NCBI GenBank assembly: GCA_951800935.1
Contig: CATOLW010000018.1
Span: 1-11,262, forward strand
Direction: 5' to 3'
DNA from: an uncultured Clostridium sp.
Lineage (GTDB): Bacteria > Bacillota_A > Clostridia > TANB77 > CAG-508
Length of the DNA stretch: 11,262 bases
Shown here: in pieces, positions 1 to 7,913 of the stretch
How positions within the stretch are numbered: the first letter of the stretch is position 1
Layout of the letters: each line of letters starts with the position of its first letter
Program-made: the position numbers and the translations under genes
The notes under the pieces: model-generated
The model's database searches: none
Seen by the model: the letters and a program-made list of their open reading frames with translations, nothing else
Told to the model about the DNA's origin: nothing

Positions 1-321
1 ATAATACAGCTAAACAAGATGAAATGAATATATATGAAGTAGATAAATACTATAAAAAATTATATGGCAGTTTATTGACAGAAGAAGAAAAACAAAAAAA
101 CAAATTACGCAGTATAGATATTAAGACAATACAAGATGGAAAGTTAATTAAAAGTGTATTGTATGAAATACAAAGGGAAAAGAGAAATCTATATTTATTC
201 ACAACAAGAAAAAACTTTTATTGAAATGACAAAAGAAGAAATTCTAGAATGGATAAAAAAGGGAATATTAGAATATGAAACAGAAAGTGAGCTAAATTCT
301 GGAGAAGAGATAGGTAAATAA
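1..321 (+). CDS. Hypothetical protein, C-terminal part, apparent +1 shift near 174
   Basis: The reading frame is already open at the left edge (codons from base 3), so the true start lies outside the window; the ATG at 24 has no clear ribosome site and is probably internal. The protein is hydrophilic, rich in Lys, Glu and Tyr, with no signal peptide or membrane segment, and I do not recognise the family. The first frame stops with TGA at 222-224, but from about 175 the next frame continues smoothly (KREIYIYSQQEKTFIEMTKE...) to TAA at 319-321 with the same composition. That suggests either a one-base shift near CAA AGG GAA (171-179) or, less likely, a second overlapping gene starting at an ATG near 165 without a visible ribosome site. 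A hairpin terminator follows at 422-453. Function unknown. Confidence 0.5.
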
Positions 322-421
322 GTTTATCGTCTTTTAAAACAATTTCAATGGCTCTGACAGACATGGAAGCCCTTTGGAAATTTGCAGGAGACGAGTCGAT
401 ATAAAAAGAAAAGTTTAGTGT

Positions 422-453
422 ATGGAGTTCCTTACTTAGGAGAGGAACTCCAT
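422..453. terminator. Intrinsic terminator between convergent genes
   Basis: ATGGAGTTCC (422-431) is the exact reverse complement of GGAACTCCAT (444-453), with one further T-A pair inside and a loop of about ten bases. The plus-strand side is followed by ATTTTATAAT, and the minus-strand side by an A/T-rich tract. It lies between the end of the unrecognised plus-strand gene and the end of the minus-strand Mg2+ ATPase gene, so it probably ends transcripts from both sides. Confidence 0.75.
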
Positions 454-465
454 ATTTTATAATAG

Positions 466-3079
466 TTATATCCATTCTCCATATTTTTTTATATAAACCT
501 TTTTAGCAAAAATTGCAACAAAGCAATAAAGAAGAGTAATTGCAAAAATCATAAAAATATGTTTTATATCCATTGGGACTAATCCAATCAAATTTCCTAA
601 AGCTGTGAAAGGTACAAAAATTCCAACCAAAATTAAAGAAATCGAAGAAATGTAAACTGCTTTATGGGCATTACTTTGTACAAAAGGTAATTTTGCTGTT
701 CGAATGATATGCATGCCAACTAAATTGGAGGTAATACTATAACTAAACCAAATCGTTTGAAACATAGCAACATCTCTAATTTGGAAAACAAACCAAAGAG
801 AAGCAAATACTAACATATCAAAAGCAGAACTAAGTGGTCCCATAAAAAACATAAAGTTTTTTAAACTTTTAATAGAAAAAGTTTTAGGGTGTTGCAAAGC
901 TTCTTTATCCACATGGTCAAATGGCAAGGTAAGTTGTCCAAAGTCATATAATAGACTTTCTACTAGTAGCTGAATTGGTGTTTCTGGTAAAAATGGTAGT
1001 AAAGCACTTGCGATGACAATGGAAACCACTTCTCCAAAGTTGAAACTAGTGGCGAGTTTGATATATTTCATAAGGTTTACAAAGGTACGACGACCTTCGG
1101 TCACACCATCTAATAAAACATTTAAGTCTTTTTCTAGCAAGATAATATCAGCAGCTTCTTTGGCAATGTCAACAGCAGTATCAACAGAAATACCAACATC
1201 AGAATTAGTAAGAGAAGGACTGTCATTAATACCATCTCCCATATAGCCAACTACATTGCCAGATTCTCTTAAAAGTCTTACCAGTCTTGCTTTTTGAATA
1301 GGGGATAGTTTGGCAAATATATTTGTTTTTTTCAATAATCGTAAAACTGCCGTATCAGTTAATTTATCAATTTTATTTCCGTAGAACAATATTCTTGGAA
1401 TTAATTCCGACCTTATTACAAATACATCTCGTAACTTCGGCATTATCACCAGTTAAAACGATAACGCGGATGCCAGCATGGTTAAGCTTTTCTATAGACT
1501 CTTTGGCACTTTCTTTTGGTGGGTCTAAAAAGCCAATAAAGCCAAGTAATATCATATTTTTTTCGTCAGAAACTGCAAACTGTTCAATATCAGTAATATC
1601 ATTTTTTTGACAAACGGCTACTACTCTTAAACCATCTTCATTTAGGCTTTTACTAATTTTACTGATATTTTCTTTTATTTCTTTGGTAATTGGAGAAACT
1701 TCGCCTTTATAATCAACCATTGTACAAATATTTAAAATTTCTTCTACTGCACCCTTTGTGATTAATTGCTTTTTGTTACCATCACTTACAACTACCGATA
1801 AACGTCTACGAGAGAAATCAAAAGGAATTTCATCGATTTTCTTATATTTTTCTGAGAGTTCTCCCATATTGTTTTCTAAAGCTCTATGAATAACAGCTTC
1901 ATCAATATTACCTTTTAAACCAGTTTGAAAATAAGAATTTAAAAAAGCGTGTTTTAAAACTCTTAAATCTTCATTACCATTAATGTCTAAATATTTTTCT
2001 AATACAATTTTGTCCTCTGTTAAAGTTCCAGTTTTGTCAGTACATAAAATATTCATAGCACCAAAATTTTGAATGGAATCTAGTTTCTTTACAATTGTCT
2101 TTTTCTTAGACATTCGAATGGCACCTTTAGATAAGCTAGAGGATAAAATAACAGGAAGTAGAAGAGGGGTAATTCCAATTGCAATGGCAACAGCGAAAGT
2201 GAAAGCTGTGATAATATCATGTTTCCATGCATTTAGTAAAAATACAATTGGTATCATAATTAGCATAAAACGAATTAATAATCGACTAATACTTTCAATT
2301 CCTTTTTGAAAGGCTGTTTTTGGTTTTCCAATGGTTAAAGTATGAGCTACTTTACCAAAATAAGTAGAATCAGCTGTTTTAATAACAATTCCTTTGGCAC
2401 TTCCAGAAATAACATTAGTCCCCATAAAGCAAATGGTATCTAAATCAGCGATACTGTCTATTTCATTTAAGGTAAGTTCGCTATCAACTGTTTTTTTAAC
2501 ACTGTCAGATTCACCAGTTAAGGAGGATTGACCAACATATAGATCTTTGGCTTCGATTATTCTTAAATCAGCAGGTATCATACTACCAGCAGAAAGCAAA
2601 ACAACATCCCCTAAAGTTACTTGATTAATCGGAAGTTCTATTTCTTTACCATTACGAATAACGGAGGTAGTGGTTGCTACCATTTGTTTTAGTTTTTCAG
2701 CTGCTTTATTGGAGCGAAATTCTTCGAAAAAGTCTAATAGGGTACTGGCTGATACTAAAATAGCAATTACAATAATATTGGCATAACTAGGAGTGGGTGG
2801 TAAATAAATATCAGTGTAAATTAAAATGGCAACAATTCCTAGTAAGATGCAGTTAAAAGGAGTAAATAAGCTTTCTAAGAAATAGTGATACCATTTTTTA
2901 GGTTTGGCTTGCTTTATTTCATTTAATCCTAAATTACGCAACTTTTCTTCTGCTTCGCTAGAAGACAGTCCATTTTCTTTTACATTATATTTTTGAATAA
3001 AATCTTCTTTGGGTAAGGTAGCCGCTAAACCATATAAGTTACTAACATTTACTTCATCTTTTATTGTATTATTTGACAA
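466..3079 (-). CDS. mgtA: Magnesium-translocating P-type ATPase (MgtA type), split by one +1 shift
   Basis: P3-type ATPase of the inner membrane that imports Mg2+ using ATP. Read through the shift it is about 870 residues, the usual MgtA length. Visible in order: N-terminal cytoplasmic segment; TM1-2 (about 68-115); actuator-domain TGES (188-191); TM3-4; the phosphorylation motif DKTGT (348-352) after the MgtA-typical IQNFGAMNILC; nucleotide-binding domain; TGDN; MGDGIND hinge (613 onward); and C-terminal TM5-10. The start is TTG at 3079 with GGAG ten bases upstream; an in-frame TGA stop lies three codons further up. Frame 1 ends at CTA CGG AAA TAA; removing the C at 1381 gives VL-G-NKID, matching the family's II-G-SDIE, and the frame then runs to TAA at 466. 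The TM4 motif TPEMLP reads TPLLLP (304-309), losing the usual Glu. A TATAAT on the minus strand at 3103-3108 may be the -10 box. No M-box riboswitch fits in the short leader. Confidence 0.9.
1378..1381 (-). other. Putative +1 recoding site CGGA in mgtA
   Basis: Minus strand reads GTT CTA C GGA AAT AAA. In frame zero the CGG is followed by AAA and TAA, ending the protein two codons later. Skipping the C (position 1381) gives Gly567 of a full-length MgtA. The expected family residue here is glycine, with no room for an extra residue. Confidence 0.7.
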
Positions 3080-3170
3080 CTTTAATCATCTCCATTTTTT
3101 GTATTATAAAAAGTATACCACTAATTTAAAAAGTTGAAACAAAAATCTAGAAAAAATTGAAAAAATAAGA

Positions 3171-3176
3171 TATAAT
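3171..3176 (+). promoter_or_regulatory. Possible -10 box for the yjjX-like/Nudix operon
   Basis: TATAAT on the plus strand, with a weak TAGAAA 17 bases upstream (3148-3153). A transcript starting near 3183 would carry the whole 28-bp palindrome (3198-3262) in its leader before the ribosome site at 3277-3283. Confidence 0.4.
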
Positions 3177-3197
3177 AATGTTGCGATTGATGTTGCT

Positions 3198-3262
3198 TGT
3201 CGCATTGGGGACGTTTCTTTTTGCGCCAAAATGTCGCAAAAAGAAACGTCCCCAATGCGACA
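3198..3262. repeat. Perfect 28-bp palindromic hairpin, REP/MITE-like
   Basis: The arm at 3198-3225 (starting TGTCGCATTGGGGACG) is the exact reverse complement of 3235-3262, separated by a 9-base loop (CCAAAATGT). It is far more GC-rich than its surroundings. The right flank carries a tandem AATGCGAC AATGCGAC, and the left flank has an imperfect counterpart, so the pairing extends weakly outward. GGGGACG...TTTCTTTTTG palindromes of this look recur between genes in many Clostridia genomes, where they resemble REP elements moved by Y1 (RAYT/IS200-like) transposases; that is from memory. It has no U tract on the plus strand and sits in the leader of an operon, so it is not a normal terminator. 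Confidence 0.8.
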
Positions 3263-3293
3263 ATGCGACACTTAGTGAAGGAGTGAAATGTAA

Positions 3294-3825
3294 ATGAAAG
3301 TTTTAATAGGAACAAAAAATCCAGGGAAGATAGAAGGAGCAAAGCAAGCTTTTGAAAAGTATTTTGATAAAGTCGAAATAGAAGGAGTAGATGTGAGTTC
3401 GGAAGTATCGGATCAACCATTTAATGAAGAAATTATAATAGGTGCTAAAAATAGGATAAAAAATTTAAGAAAATATGCAGATGATAACCATATAAAAGTA
3501 GATTATTATCTTGCAAGTGAAGCAGGAATAACAGATTCCATTGGAGGTTGGATTGATATTAATTTAGCGGTAATAGAAAGTGTAGATGGATTTCAAAGTG
3601 TAGGAACTAGCCAAGGATTTCCTGTTCCAGATCGATATATTGAGGAAATAAGAAAGACGGAGCTTCGGAAAAGTAATGGACCGAATTTTTGAGGGAAAAG
3701 AACTAAACAAAGGAAAAGGTGGTATTAGCAAACTAACCAAAGATGAAATATCTAGAATTGATTTGACAAGAAATGCTTTTATTATGGCATTAACTAGCCA
3801 GATTAATGGAGAATTATGGAGATAA
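3294..3825 (+). CDS. yjjX: Inosine/xanthosine triphosphatase (YjjX/DUF84 family), split by one +1 shift
   Basis: Cytosolic NTPase family that hydrolyses deaminated purine nucleotides (ITP, XTP) and so cleans the nucleotide pool. The N-terminus (VLIGTKNPGKIEGAKQAF) matches the family's TxNPxKI start; then follow DQPFNEEIIIGAKNRIKN, the acidic EAGI motif (about residue 85) and the FPVP segment. Frame 1 reaches TEL CGG AAA AGT... and stops at TGA 3690-3692. Dropping the C at 3666 gives TEL-G-KVMD, the position of the family's ALGPVM, and leads through GKGGI and LTRNAF to TAA at 3823-3825. Total 176 residues, normal for the family. The ATG at 3294 has GAAGGAG at 3277-3283. The downstream Nudix gene begins 14 bases later with its ribosome site touching this stop, so the two form an operon. 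The gene symbol is by family resemblance. Confidence 0.82.
3666..3669 (+). other. Putative +1 recoding site CGGA in the yjjX-like gene
   Basis: Plus strand reads GAG CTT C GGA AAA GTA ATG. In frame zero CGG would be Arg and the frame ends eight codons later at TGA. Skipping the C places GGA as Gly125, the glycine of the family's LGxVM segment. Same motif and phase as the sites in mgtA and feoB, but here the gene is on the other DNA strand. Confidence 0.7.
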
Positions 3826-3839
3826 AGGAGTAAACAAAA

Positions 3840-4274
3840 ATGGAAAGAACTAGAGTTGCTGGAATTGTACCAATGGAAGATGGATTTGTTTTTATGCATC
3901 GTGTGGGAGTAGTGGAAAGAAATGATTATCAGGAATATTATACGTTTCCAGGTGGAAGATTAGAAGATGGAGAGACGCCAGAAGAAGGGACGATAAGAGA
4001 AATAAAAGAAGAATTTGGTATCACTGTAAAAGTGGTAAAAAAATTGTATGAAATATATTCAGAAAGATTTAATAGGAAAGAATTGTTTTACTTATGTGAG
4101 TATGTAGATGGTAAGTTTGGAACAGGAGAAGGAGAAGAATTTTCAAATGATCCAAACTATGCAGATTGTGGAAAGTATATACCAGAGATTGTAAAAAAGG
4201 AAAAAGTACCTGATATTTTAATATTACCATTACAAGTAAAAGATAAATTTGTAGAAGATTTTATAAAAAAATAA
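3840..4274 (+). CDS. Nudix hydrolase
   Basis: 144-residue single-domain Nudix protein that cleaves a nucleoside diphosphate linked to another group; the substrate cannot be told from sequence. The Nudix box is complete: G39, E45, R53-E54, E57-E58, G60 (GRLEDGE, then REIKEEFGI), carrying the Mg2+-binding glutamates. The N-terminal RVAGIVPMEDGFVFMHR strand pattern is typical of the MutT-like fold. The ATG at 3840 has AAAGGAG at 3824-3830, nine bases upstream, overlapping the stop of the yjjX-like gene. The pairing suggests a shared job in removing damaged or non-canonical nucleotides. The frame is intact and contains no CGG; AGG is read as Arg in FNRKE. It converges on a second Nudix gene with a shared terminator between them. 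Confidence 0.85.
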   Translation: MERTRVAGIVPMEDGFVFMHRVGVVERNDYQEYYTFPGGRLEDGETPEEGTIREIKEEFGITVKVVKKLYEIYSERFNRKELFYLCEYVDGKFGTGEGEEFSNDPNYADCGKYIPEIVKKEKVPDILILPLQVKDKFVEDFIKK

Positions 4275-4283
4275 CCAAAAAAG

Positions 4284-4306
4284 GCACACATTTTGAATAT
4301 GTGTGC
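4284..4306. terminator. Bidirectional intrinsic terminator
   Basis: GCACACAT (4284-4291) pairs with ATGTGTGC (4299-4306) around a 7-base loop; the stem is flanked by AAAAAAGG on the left and CTTTA on the right. It sits between the convergent Nudix genes, ten bases from the stop of each, and can serve both. Confidence 0.75.
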
Positions 4307-4315
4307 TTTAAATGA

Positions 4316-4852
4316 TTACTTAAGATTGTTTAAAATATATTCATTTAAAATAGTTTCATCTCTTTTTGCAATAAATTTAGTGGAATAAAGGCTATCATAT
4401 TTAGAACCTTTTAAATTATCAAAACTTTCACGAATTAATTGTAGAGCAACCTCTGGTGCAAGCCAAACTAATTCACCACCTTCTTCTGCTTCTTTTTGTG
4501 TTAAATGTAATTCCTTAGAATTGCTAATTACTTTACTTACAAATACATAGGAGGTTTGTGTAAAATTTAATTGTGATCTAATTTCTTCTGTATACCCCAT
4601 ATACTCTAAAATTTCTACCTGACAACCAGTTTCTTCTAATATTTCTCTTTTAAAAGTATCTTCTTTGGATTCATTTTCTTCCATACCACCACCAGGTAAT
4701 TTGTATTCGTTTTTGTTTTTCTTATGAAATATTGCAATTTCTCCTTTTTCATTTAAAACAATTCCTCTTGATGCCACTCTTGTTGATGGATTTTCATAAG
4801 CTACAATAGATTCATCAATTTCTTTATCTGTAATTTTTGCTAGTAATTTCAC
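4316..4852 (-). CDS. Nudix hydrolase
   Basis: 178 residues. After an N-terminal extension of about 25 residues comes a Nudix domain with complete box: G55, E61, R69-E70, E73-E74, G76 (GGMEENE then REILEETGC). The KLPGGGMEE approach to the box is typical. The C-terminal half has the GGELVWLAPEVALQLI pattern seen in Nudix proteins that handle nucleotide-linked or 8-oxo substrates, but the substrate is not assignable. The start is GTG at 4852 with AGGGGTGA about eight bases upstream; no ATG fits better. Upstream on the minus strand lies a fair sigma-A promoter (4886-4914). It is not closely similar to the Nudix gene it faces, so this is not a recent duplication. Confidence 0.85.
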   Translation of the reverse strand: MKLLAKITDKEIDESIVAYENPSTRVASRGIVLNEKGEIAIFHKKNKNEYKLPGGGMEENESKEDTFKREILEETGCQVEILEYMGYTEEIRSQLNFTQTSYVFVSKVISNSKELHLTQKEAEEGGELVWLAPEVALQLIRESFDNLKGSKYDSLYSTKFIAKRDETILNEYILNNLK

Positions 4853-4885
4853 GATAGTATCACCCCTATTAATTTTATAAATACA

Positions 4886-4914
4886 ATAGTAACATAAAAA
4901 ACAAAAAATGGCAA
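4886..4914 (-). promoter_or_regulatory. Sigma-A promoter for the minus-strand Nudix gene
   Basis: Minus strand TTGCCA (plus 4909-4914) and TACTAT (plus 4886-4891) are separated by 17 bases. The -35 box is 5/6 and the -10 box 4/6 to consensus. It sits about 35 bases before the GTG start. Confidence 0.5.
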
Positions 4915-4942
4915 CTTGAGATAGATATTTTTATGAAAAATT

Positions 4943-4971
4943 GCAAAATAAAAATTTATATTATATAATAT
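4943..4971 (+). promoter_or_regulatory. Sigma-A promoter for the amidotransferase gene
   Basis: TTGCAA (4943-4948), 17-base spacer, TATAAT (4966-4971). Predicted start of RNA near 4978, leaving a leader of about 30 bases with the ribosome site GGGAG at 4993-4997. It is divergent from the Nudix promoter next to it. Confidence 0.65.
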
Positions 4972-5006
4972 AAAAATAATATATTTTAAATAGGGAGTGA
5001 GCTTTT

Positions 5007-5663
5007 TTGAAAGTTGCTATCATAGGAAGATTAGAAAATTATGAAAAGGAAAAACCTTTTCATAAAAGATATATCATACATGAAGTTTATCAAAAAATAA
5101 TGGATGAATTAAATATTTTAATGATACCAATTATATCAGAAAAAAATTTAGATGAAATTGCTAATATATGTGAAACCCTGATTCTACCAGGAAGTTTTAT
5201 TGGAGTTGACCCTAAATACTATAATGATGTACCATTCCCAGGAAAAGAATATAAATATGATGAATATCAATTAGATAAAAAAGTAATTGATGCATTTATA
5301 AAAAAGAATAAAACAATTATAGGAATATGCGGAGGAATGCAAACATTAAATGTATATTTTGGTGGGGATTTAAATCAAAAAATTTCCTATCATAAATTAG
5401 AAGATGGAAGTATGCACAAAATTAAAATTGAAAAAAAATCATTTTTAGATAAGATTTATCAAAAAGAAGAAATAGAAGTGAATTCTTATCATAGACAAGC
5501 AATACGTAAACTAGCACCAAATTTTAAAGTGGTAGCTACCAGTGAAGATGGCGTAATTGAAGCGATACAAGATGGAAATATTATGGGGGTACAATGGCAT
5601 CCAGAAGTCTTATTGGATTTAGAATTTTTCAAGAAAACATTTGAAGAATATGTAACCAGATAA
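5007..5663 (+). CDS. Class I glutamine amidotransferase (peptidase C26, PuuD-like)
   Basis: 218-residue soluble enzyme of the gamma-glutamyl hydrolase/amidotransferase fold. The catalytic Cys is C108 in the nucleophile elbow GICGGMQ; the His-Glu pair is H198 and E200 in QWHPE. The LILPGSFIGVDPKYY segment (58-72) and VNSYHRQAI (158-166) are characteristic of the C26 branch, which includes PuuD (gamma-glutamyl-GABA hydrolase) and relatives of unknown substrate. The start is TTG at 5007 with GGGAG nine bases upstream; the alternative ATG codons lie inside the domain. It stands alone between two terminators with its own promoter, so the neighbours give no hint about the substrate. The frame is intact. 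A role in polyamine or gamma-glutamyl compound breakdown is possible but not shown. Confidence 0.82.
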   Translation: MKVAIIGRLENYEKEKPFHKRYIIHEVYQKIMDELNILMIPIISEKNLDEIANICETLILPGSFIGVDPKYYNDVPFPGKEYKYDEYQLDKKVIDAFIKKNKTIIGICGGMQTLNVYFGGDLNQKISYHKLEDGSMHKIKIEKKSFLDKIYQKEEIEVNSYHRQAIRKLAPNFKVVATSEDGVIEAIQDGNIMGVQWHPEVLLDLEFFKKTFEEYVTR

Positions 5664-5665
5664 AG

Positions 5666-5696
5666 AAAAAGGATTAGAAATAAGCTAATCCTTTTT
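5666..5696. terminator. Bidirectional intrinsic terminator
   Basis: AAAAAGGATTAG (5666-5677) pairs perfectly with CTAATCCTTTTT (5685-5696) around a 7-base loop. It lies three bases after the amidotransferase stop and five before the feoB stop on the other strand, so it probably ends both transcripts. Confidence 0.85.
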
Positions 5697-5701
5697 TCCA
5701 T

Positions 5702-7849
5702 TTATATAAAAATATGATAAACCAAATTGGTAAGCATACAAACAACTATACCACAGACAGTAGGAAGAAGGAAGCTAAGAGCTGTCCACTTCCAACTACC
5801 AGTCTCTTTTTTTATTGTCAAAAGAGTAGTAGCACAAGGATAATGTAAAACTGTAAATAACATGACATTAATAGCAGTTAAAATCGTCCATCCATGAGAA
5901 ATTAAAATTTGACCAATGGAAAAAGTATCTTCTAAATTAACCAAAGAATTACCACCAAGATAACACATTAAAATAATAGGAAGTACAATTTCATTTGCTG
6001 GAATTCCAAGGATAAAAGCTGTTAAAATATAACCATCTAACCCCATTAAACTAGCAAATGGATTTAAGAAATTAGCAACTAAATCAAGGATACTTTCTCC
6101 ATTAATACCAATATTGGCAAATAACCAAATAACGAGTCCGGGCAGGAGCGGCAACACTAATAGCTCTAGTTAACACAAATAAAGTTCTATCAAAAAGGGA
6201 ACGTACTAAAATTTTTCCAAATTGAGGTTTTCTGAAAGGAGGTAATTCCAAAACAAAGGAAGAAGGCATACCTTTTAAAATAGTTTTAGATAGTAGCTTT
6301 GAGATAACTAAGGTAAAAAAGATTCCCAATAAAATGACAAAGATAACAGCAATAGTAGCAATGATAGAGCTACCAAAACCTTGCATACTGCCAGCAATAA
6401 AGATAGTGGCAATCGCAATCAAAAAGGGAAATCTTCCGATTGCAGGGAACAAAATTATTTGTCAAAATAGCAATGAGCCTTTCTCGTGGTGAATCAATGA
6501 TTCTACAACCAACACAACCTGCAGCATTACAACCAAATCCCATGCACATGGTAATCATTTGTTTACCTGTACAACAACACTTTTTAAAAAAACCATCCAT
6601 ATTAAAGGCAATTCTAGGAAGATAGCCTAAATCTTCTAAAACAGTAAAAAGAGGAAAAAAGATAGCCATAGGTGGAAGCATAACAGATACAATCCAAGTT
6701 AAAGTCTGATAAACACCAGAAATTAACATAGAAGAAAGCCATTGAGGGCAATGCAAAAAGGAAGCCAATAAAAATAGTTTTTCTTGCAACCAAGCAAATA
6801 AGTCGAACAGTACTTGAGATGGATAATTAGCCCCTACAATAGTAAGCCAAAAAATAATACCTAAAAATAAAATCATAATAGGAATGCCAAACTTTTTAGA
6901 AGTTAAGATTTTATCGATTTTTTGGTCGCGTTTTGAATAATTTTTATCTTCAAAGTAACATACTTTTTCACAAATACTTTCTGAGTGATGCATAATATCA
7001 GACACAACTAAGTCTTTAAAATTGTGTTTTGTAATATCATTTTTTAAAAAAATATCACGAACGATATCTTTTTCCTTTTGCAAAGCTTCATTATGTAGCA
7101 AATCAATACCAAGATTAGTTTCAATGGATTGTAAAATTTTTTCTTCTCCATCCATTATCTTTAAAGCAATCCAACGAGCTAAATCATCAGATAAAGAAAA
7201 TTCATTTTTTAAAACTGTTTTTAGCTTTAGGATTCCATTTTCAATTAATTTATTATAAGTGATTTTTTTAGGGATTGACTTGATTTTAGAAGTAACAATT
7301 TGACTGACTGCATACATAAGATTGTCTAAAGTTTTCTTTTTTCTAGCAGTTGTTCCAATAACAGGAACACCAAGCTCATCTGACAATTTATCTAAATCAA
7401 TATGTATTTTTTTCTTTTTAGCTTCATCTAACAAATTGACACAAACAATAATATTATTTGTAATTTCCATGGTTTGAAAAACTAGATTTAAATTTCGCTC
7501 TAAACAAGTAGCATCCACAACAATGACTGTACAATCTGGATTTCCAAAACAAATGTAATCTCTAGCAATTTCTTCTTCTTGTGAATTAGACATAATGGAG
7601 TAAGTTCCAGGAATGTCTACAAAAAGAAAATTTGTGTCTTGATATACACAAGTGCCCATGCTATTTCCAACTGTTTTTCCGAGGCCAATTACCAGTGTGC
7701 TGATGCATACCTGTTAAATTGTTAAAAATAGTAGATTTGCCAACATTAGGATTACCTGCCAAAGCAACAACATAGTTACAATTATCTTTTGAAAAGGATA
7801 AGTCATCAATTAACAGACGACTTCCAGTAGAGGATTTTGTAAGACCCAT
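5702..7849 (-). CDS. feoB: Ferrous iron transporter FeoB, split by three +1 shifts
   Basis: Inner-membrane Fe2+ uptake protein with an N-terminal G domain. Joined across three shifts it is 714 residues, normal for FeoB. G domain: G1 GNPNVGKST (32-40), switch NWP-G-KTV (54-60), G3 DIPG (78-81), G4 NLLD (138-141). Then comes the helical GDI-like linker (about 150-250), and the membrane part with the Gate motifs: the Cys-rich [22 protein letters not shown] (471) and AAPA-G-LVIW (570), followed by the C-terminal helices. The four segments are 7849-7682, 7680-6439, 6437-6141 and 6139-5702. Each break is a frame-zero CGG followed by A, and dropping one C restores the conserved Gly. No other break exists, and no other in-frame CGG. 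The ATG at 7849 has GGGAGG nine bases upstream. feoA precedes it by 112 bases with a hairpin-rich spacer. Confidence 0.92.
6137..6140 (-). other. Putative +1 recoding site CGGA in feoB (third)
   Basis: Minus strand reads GCT CCT GCC C GGA CTC GTT. In frame zero CGG is followed by ACT CGT TAT and the frame ends at TAA after about a dozen codons. Skipping the C gives Gly570 in AAPAGLVIW, a strongly conserved FeoB segment. Confidence 0.7.
6435..6438 (-). other. Putative +1 recoding site CGGA in feoB (second)
   Basis: Minus strand reads CCC TGC AAT C GGA AGA TTT. In frame zero the translation after CGG is unlike FeoB and ends at TAG. Skipping the C gives Gly471 in the Gate motif VPCNGRFP. Confidence 0.7.
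7678..7681 (-). other. Putative +1 recoding site CGGA in feoB (first)
   Basis: Minus strand reads AAT TGG CCT C GGA AAA ACA. In frame zero CGG is followed by five codons and TAG. Skipping the C gives Gly57 in the switch motif NWPGKTV, nearly invariant in FeoB. Confidence 0.7.
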
Positions 7850-7913
7850 ACTTTAAAACCTCCCACATTTATAATTAATGGTATATAGTATGCATCGATA
7901 ACAAAAAGGTTAC

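Noticed and set aside
348..404. Small ORF MALTDMEALWKFAGDESI on the plus strand, with more GC-rich codons than its surroundings.
   Set aside because: Eighteen codons, no ribosome site, no recognisable family; it may be a relic or part of the terminator-proximal region. Not supported as a gene.
218..475. Minus-strand ORF overlapping the first gene's end and the terminator.
   Set aside because: It overlaps the terminator hairpin and the plus-strand coding sequence, has low-complexity hydrophobic composition and no ribosome site.
1378..1384. Classical P-site slippage as in the release factor 2 gene.
   Set aside because: After a +1 slip the P-site tRNAs would have to re-pair with TAC, TTC, CTC, ATC and CCC; most cannot do so well, there is no stop codon in the A site, and I see no common upstream Shine-Dalgarno-like stimulator.
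3080..3120. M-box Mg2+ riboswitch upstream of mgtA.
   Set aside because: The leader between the probable promoter and the TTG start is far too short for the M-box fold.
1378..7681. Simple sequencing or assembly error as the cause of the five frameshifts.
   Set aside because: Not excluded, but disfavoured: the breaks are not in homopolymers, share one motif, and respect coding strand and codon phase on both DNA strands. Raw reads would settle it.
1378..7681. Loss of two bases instead of gain of one at the five sites.
   Set aside because: A two-base loss would imply one extra residue at each point, but the family motifs NWPGKTV, VPCNGRFP and AAPAGxVIW have no room for one.
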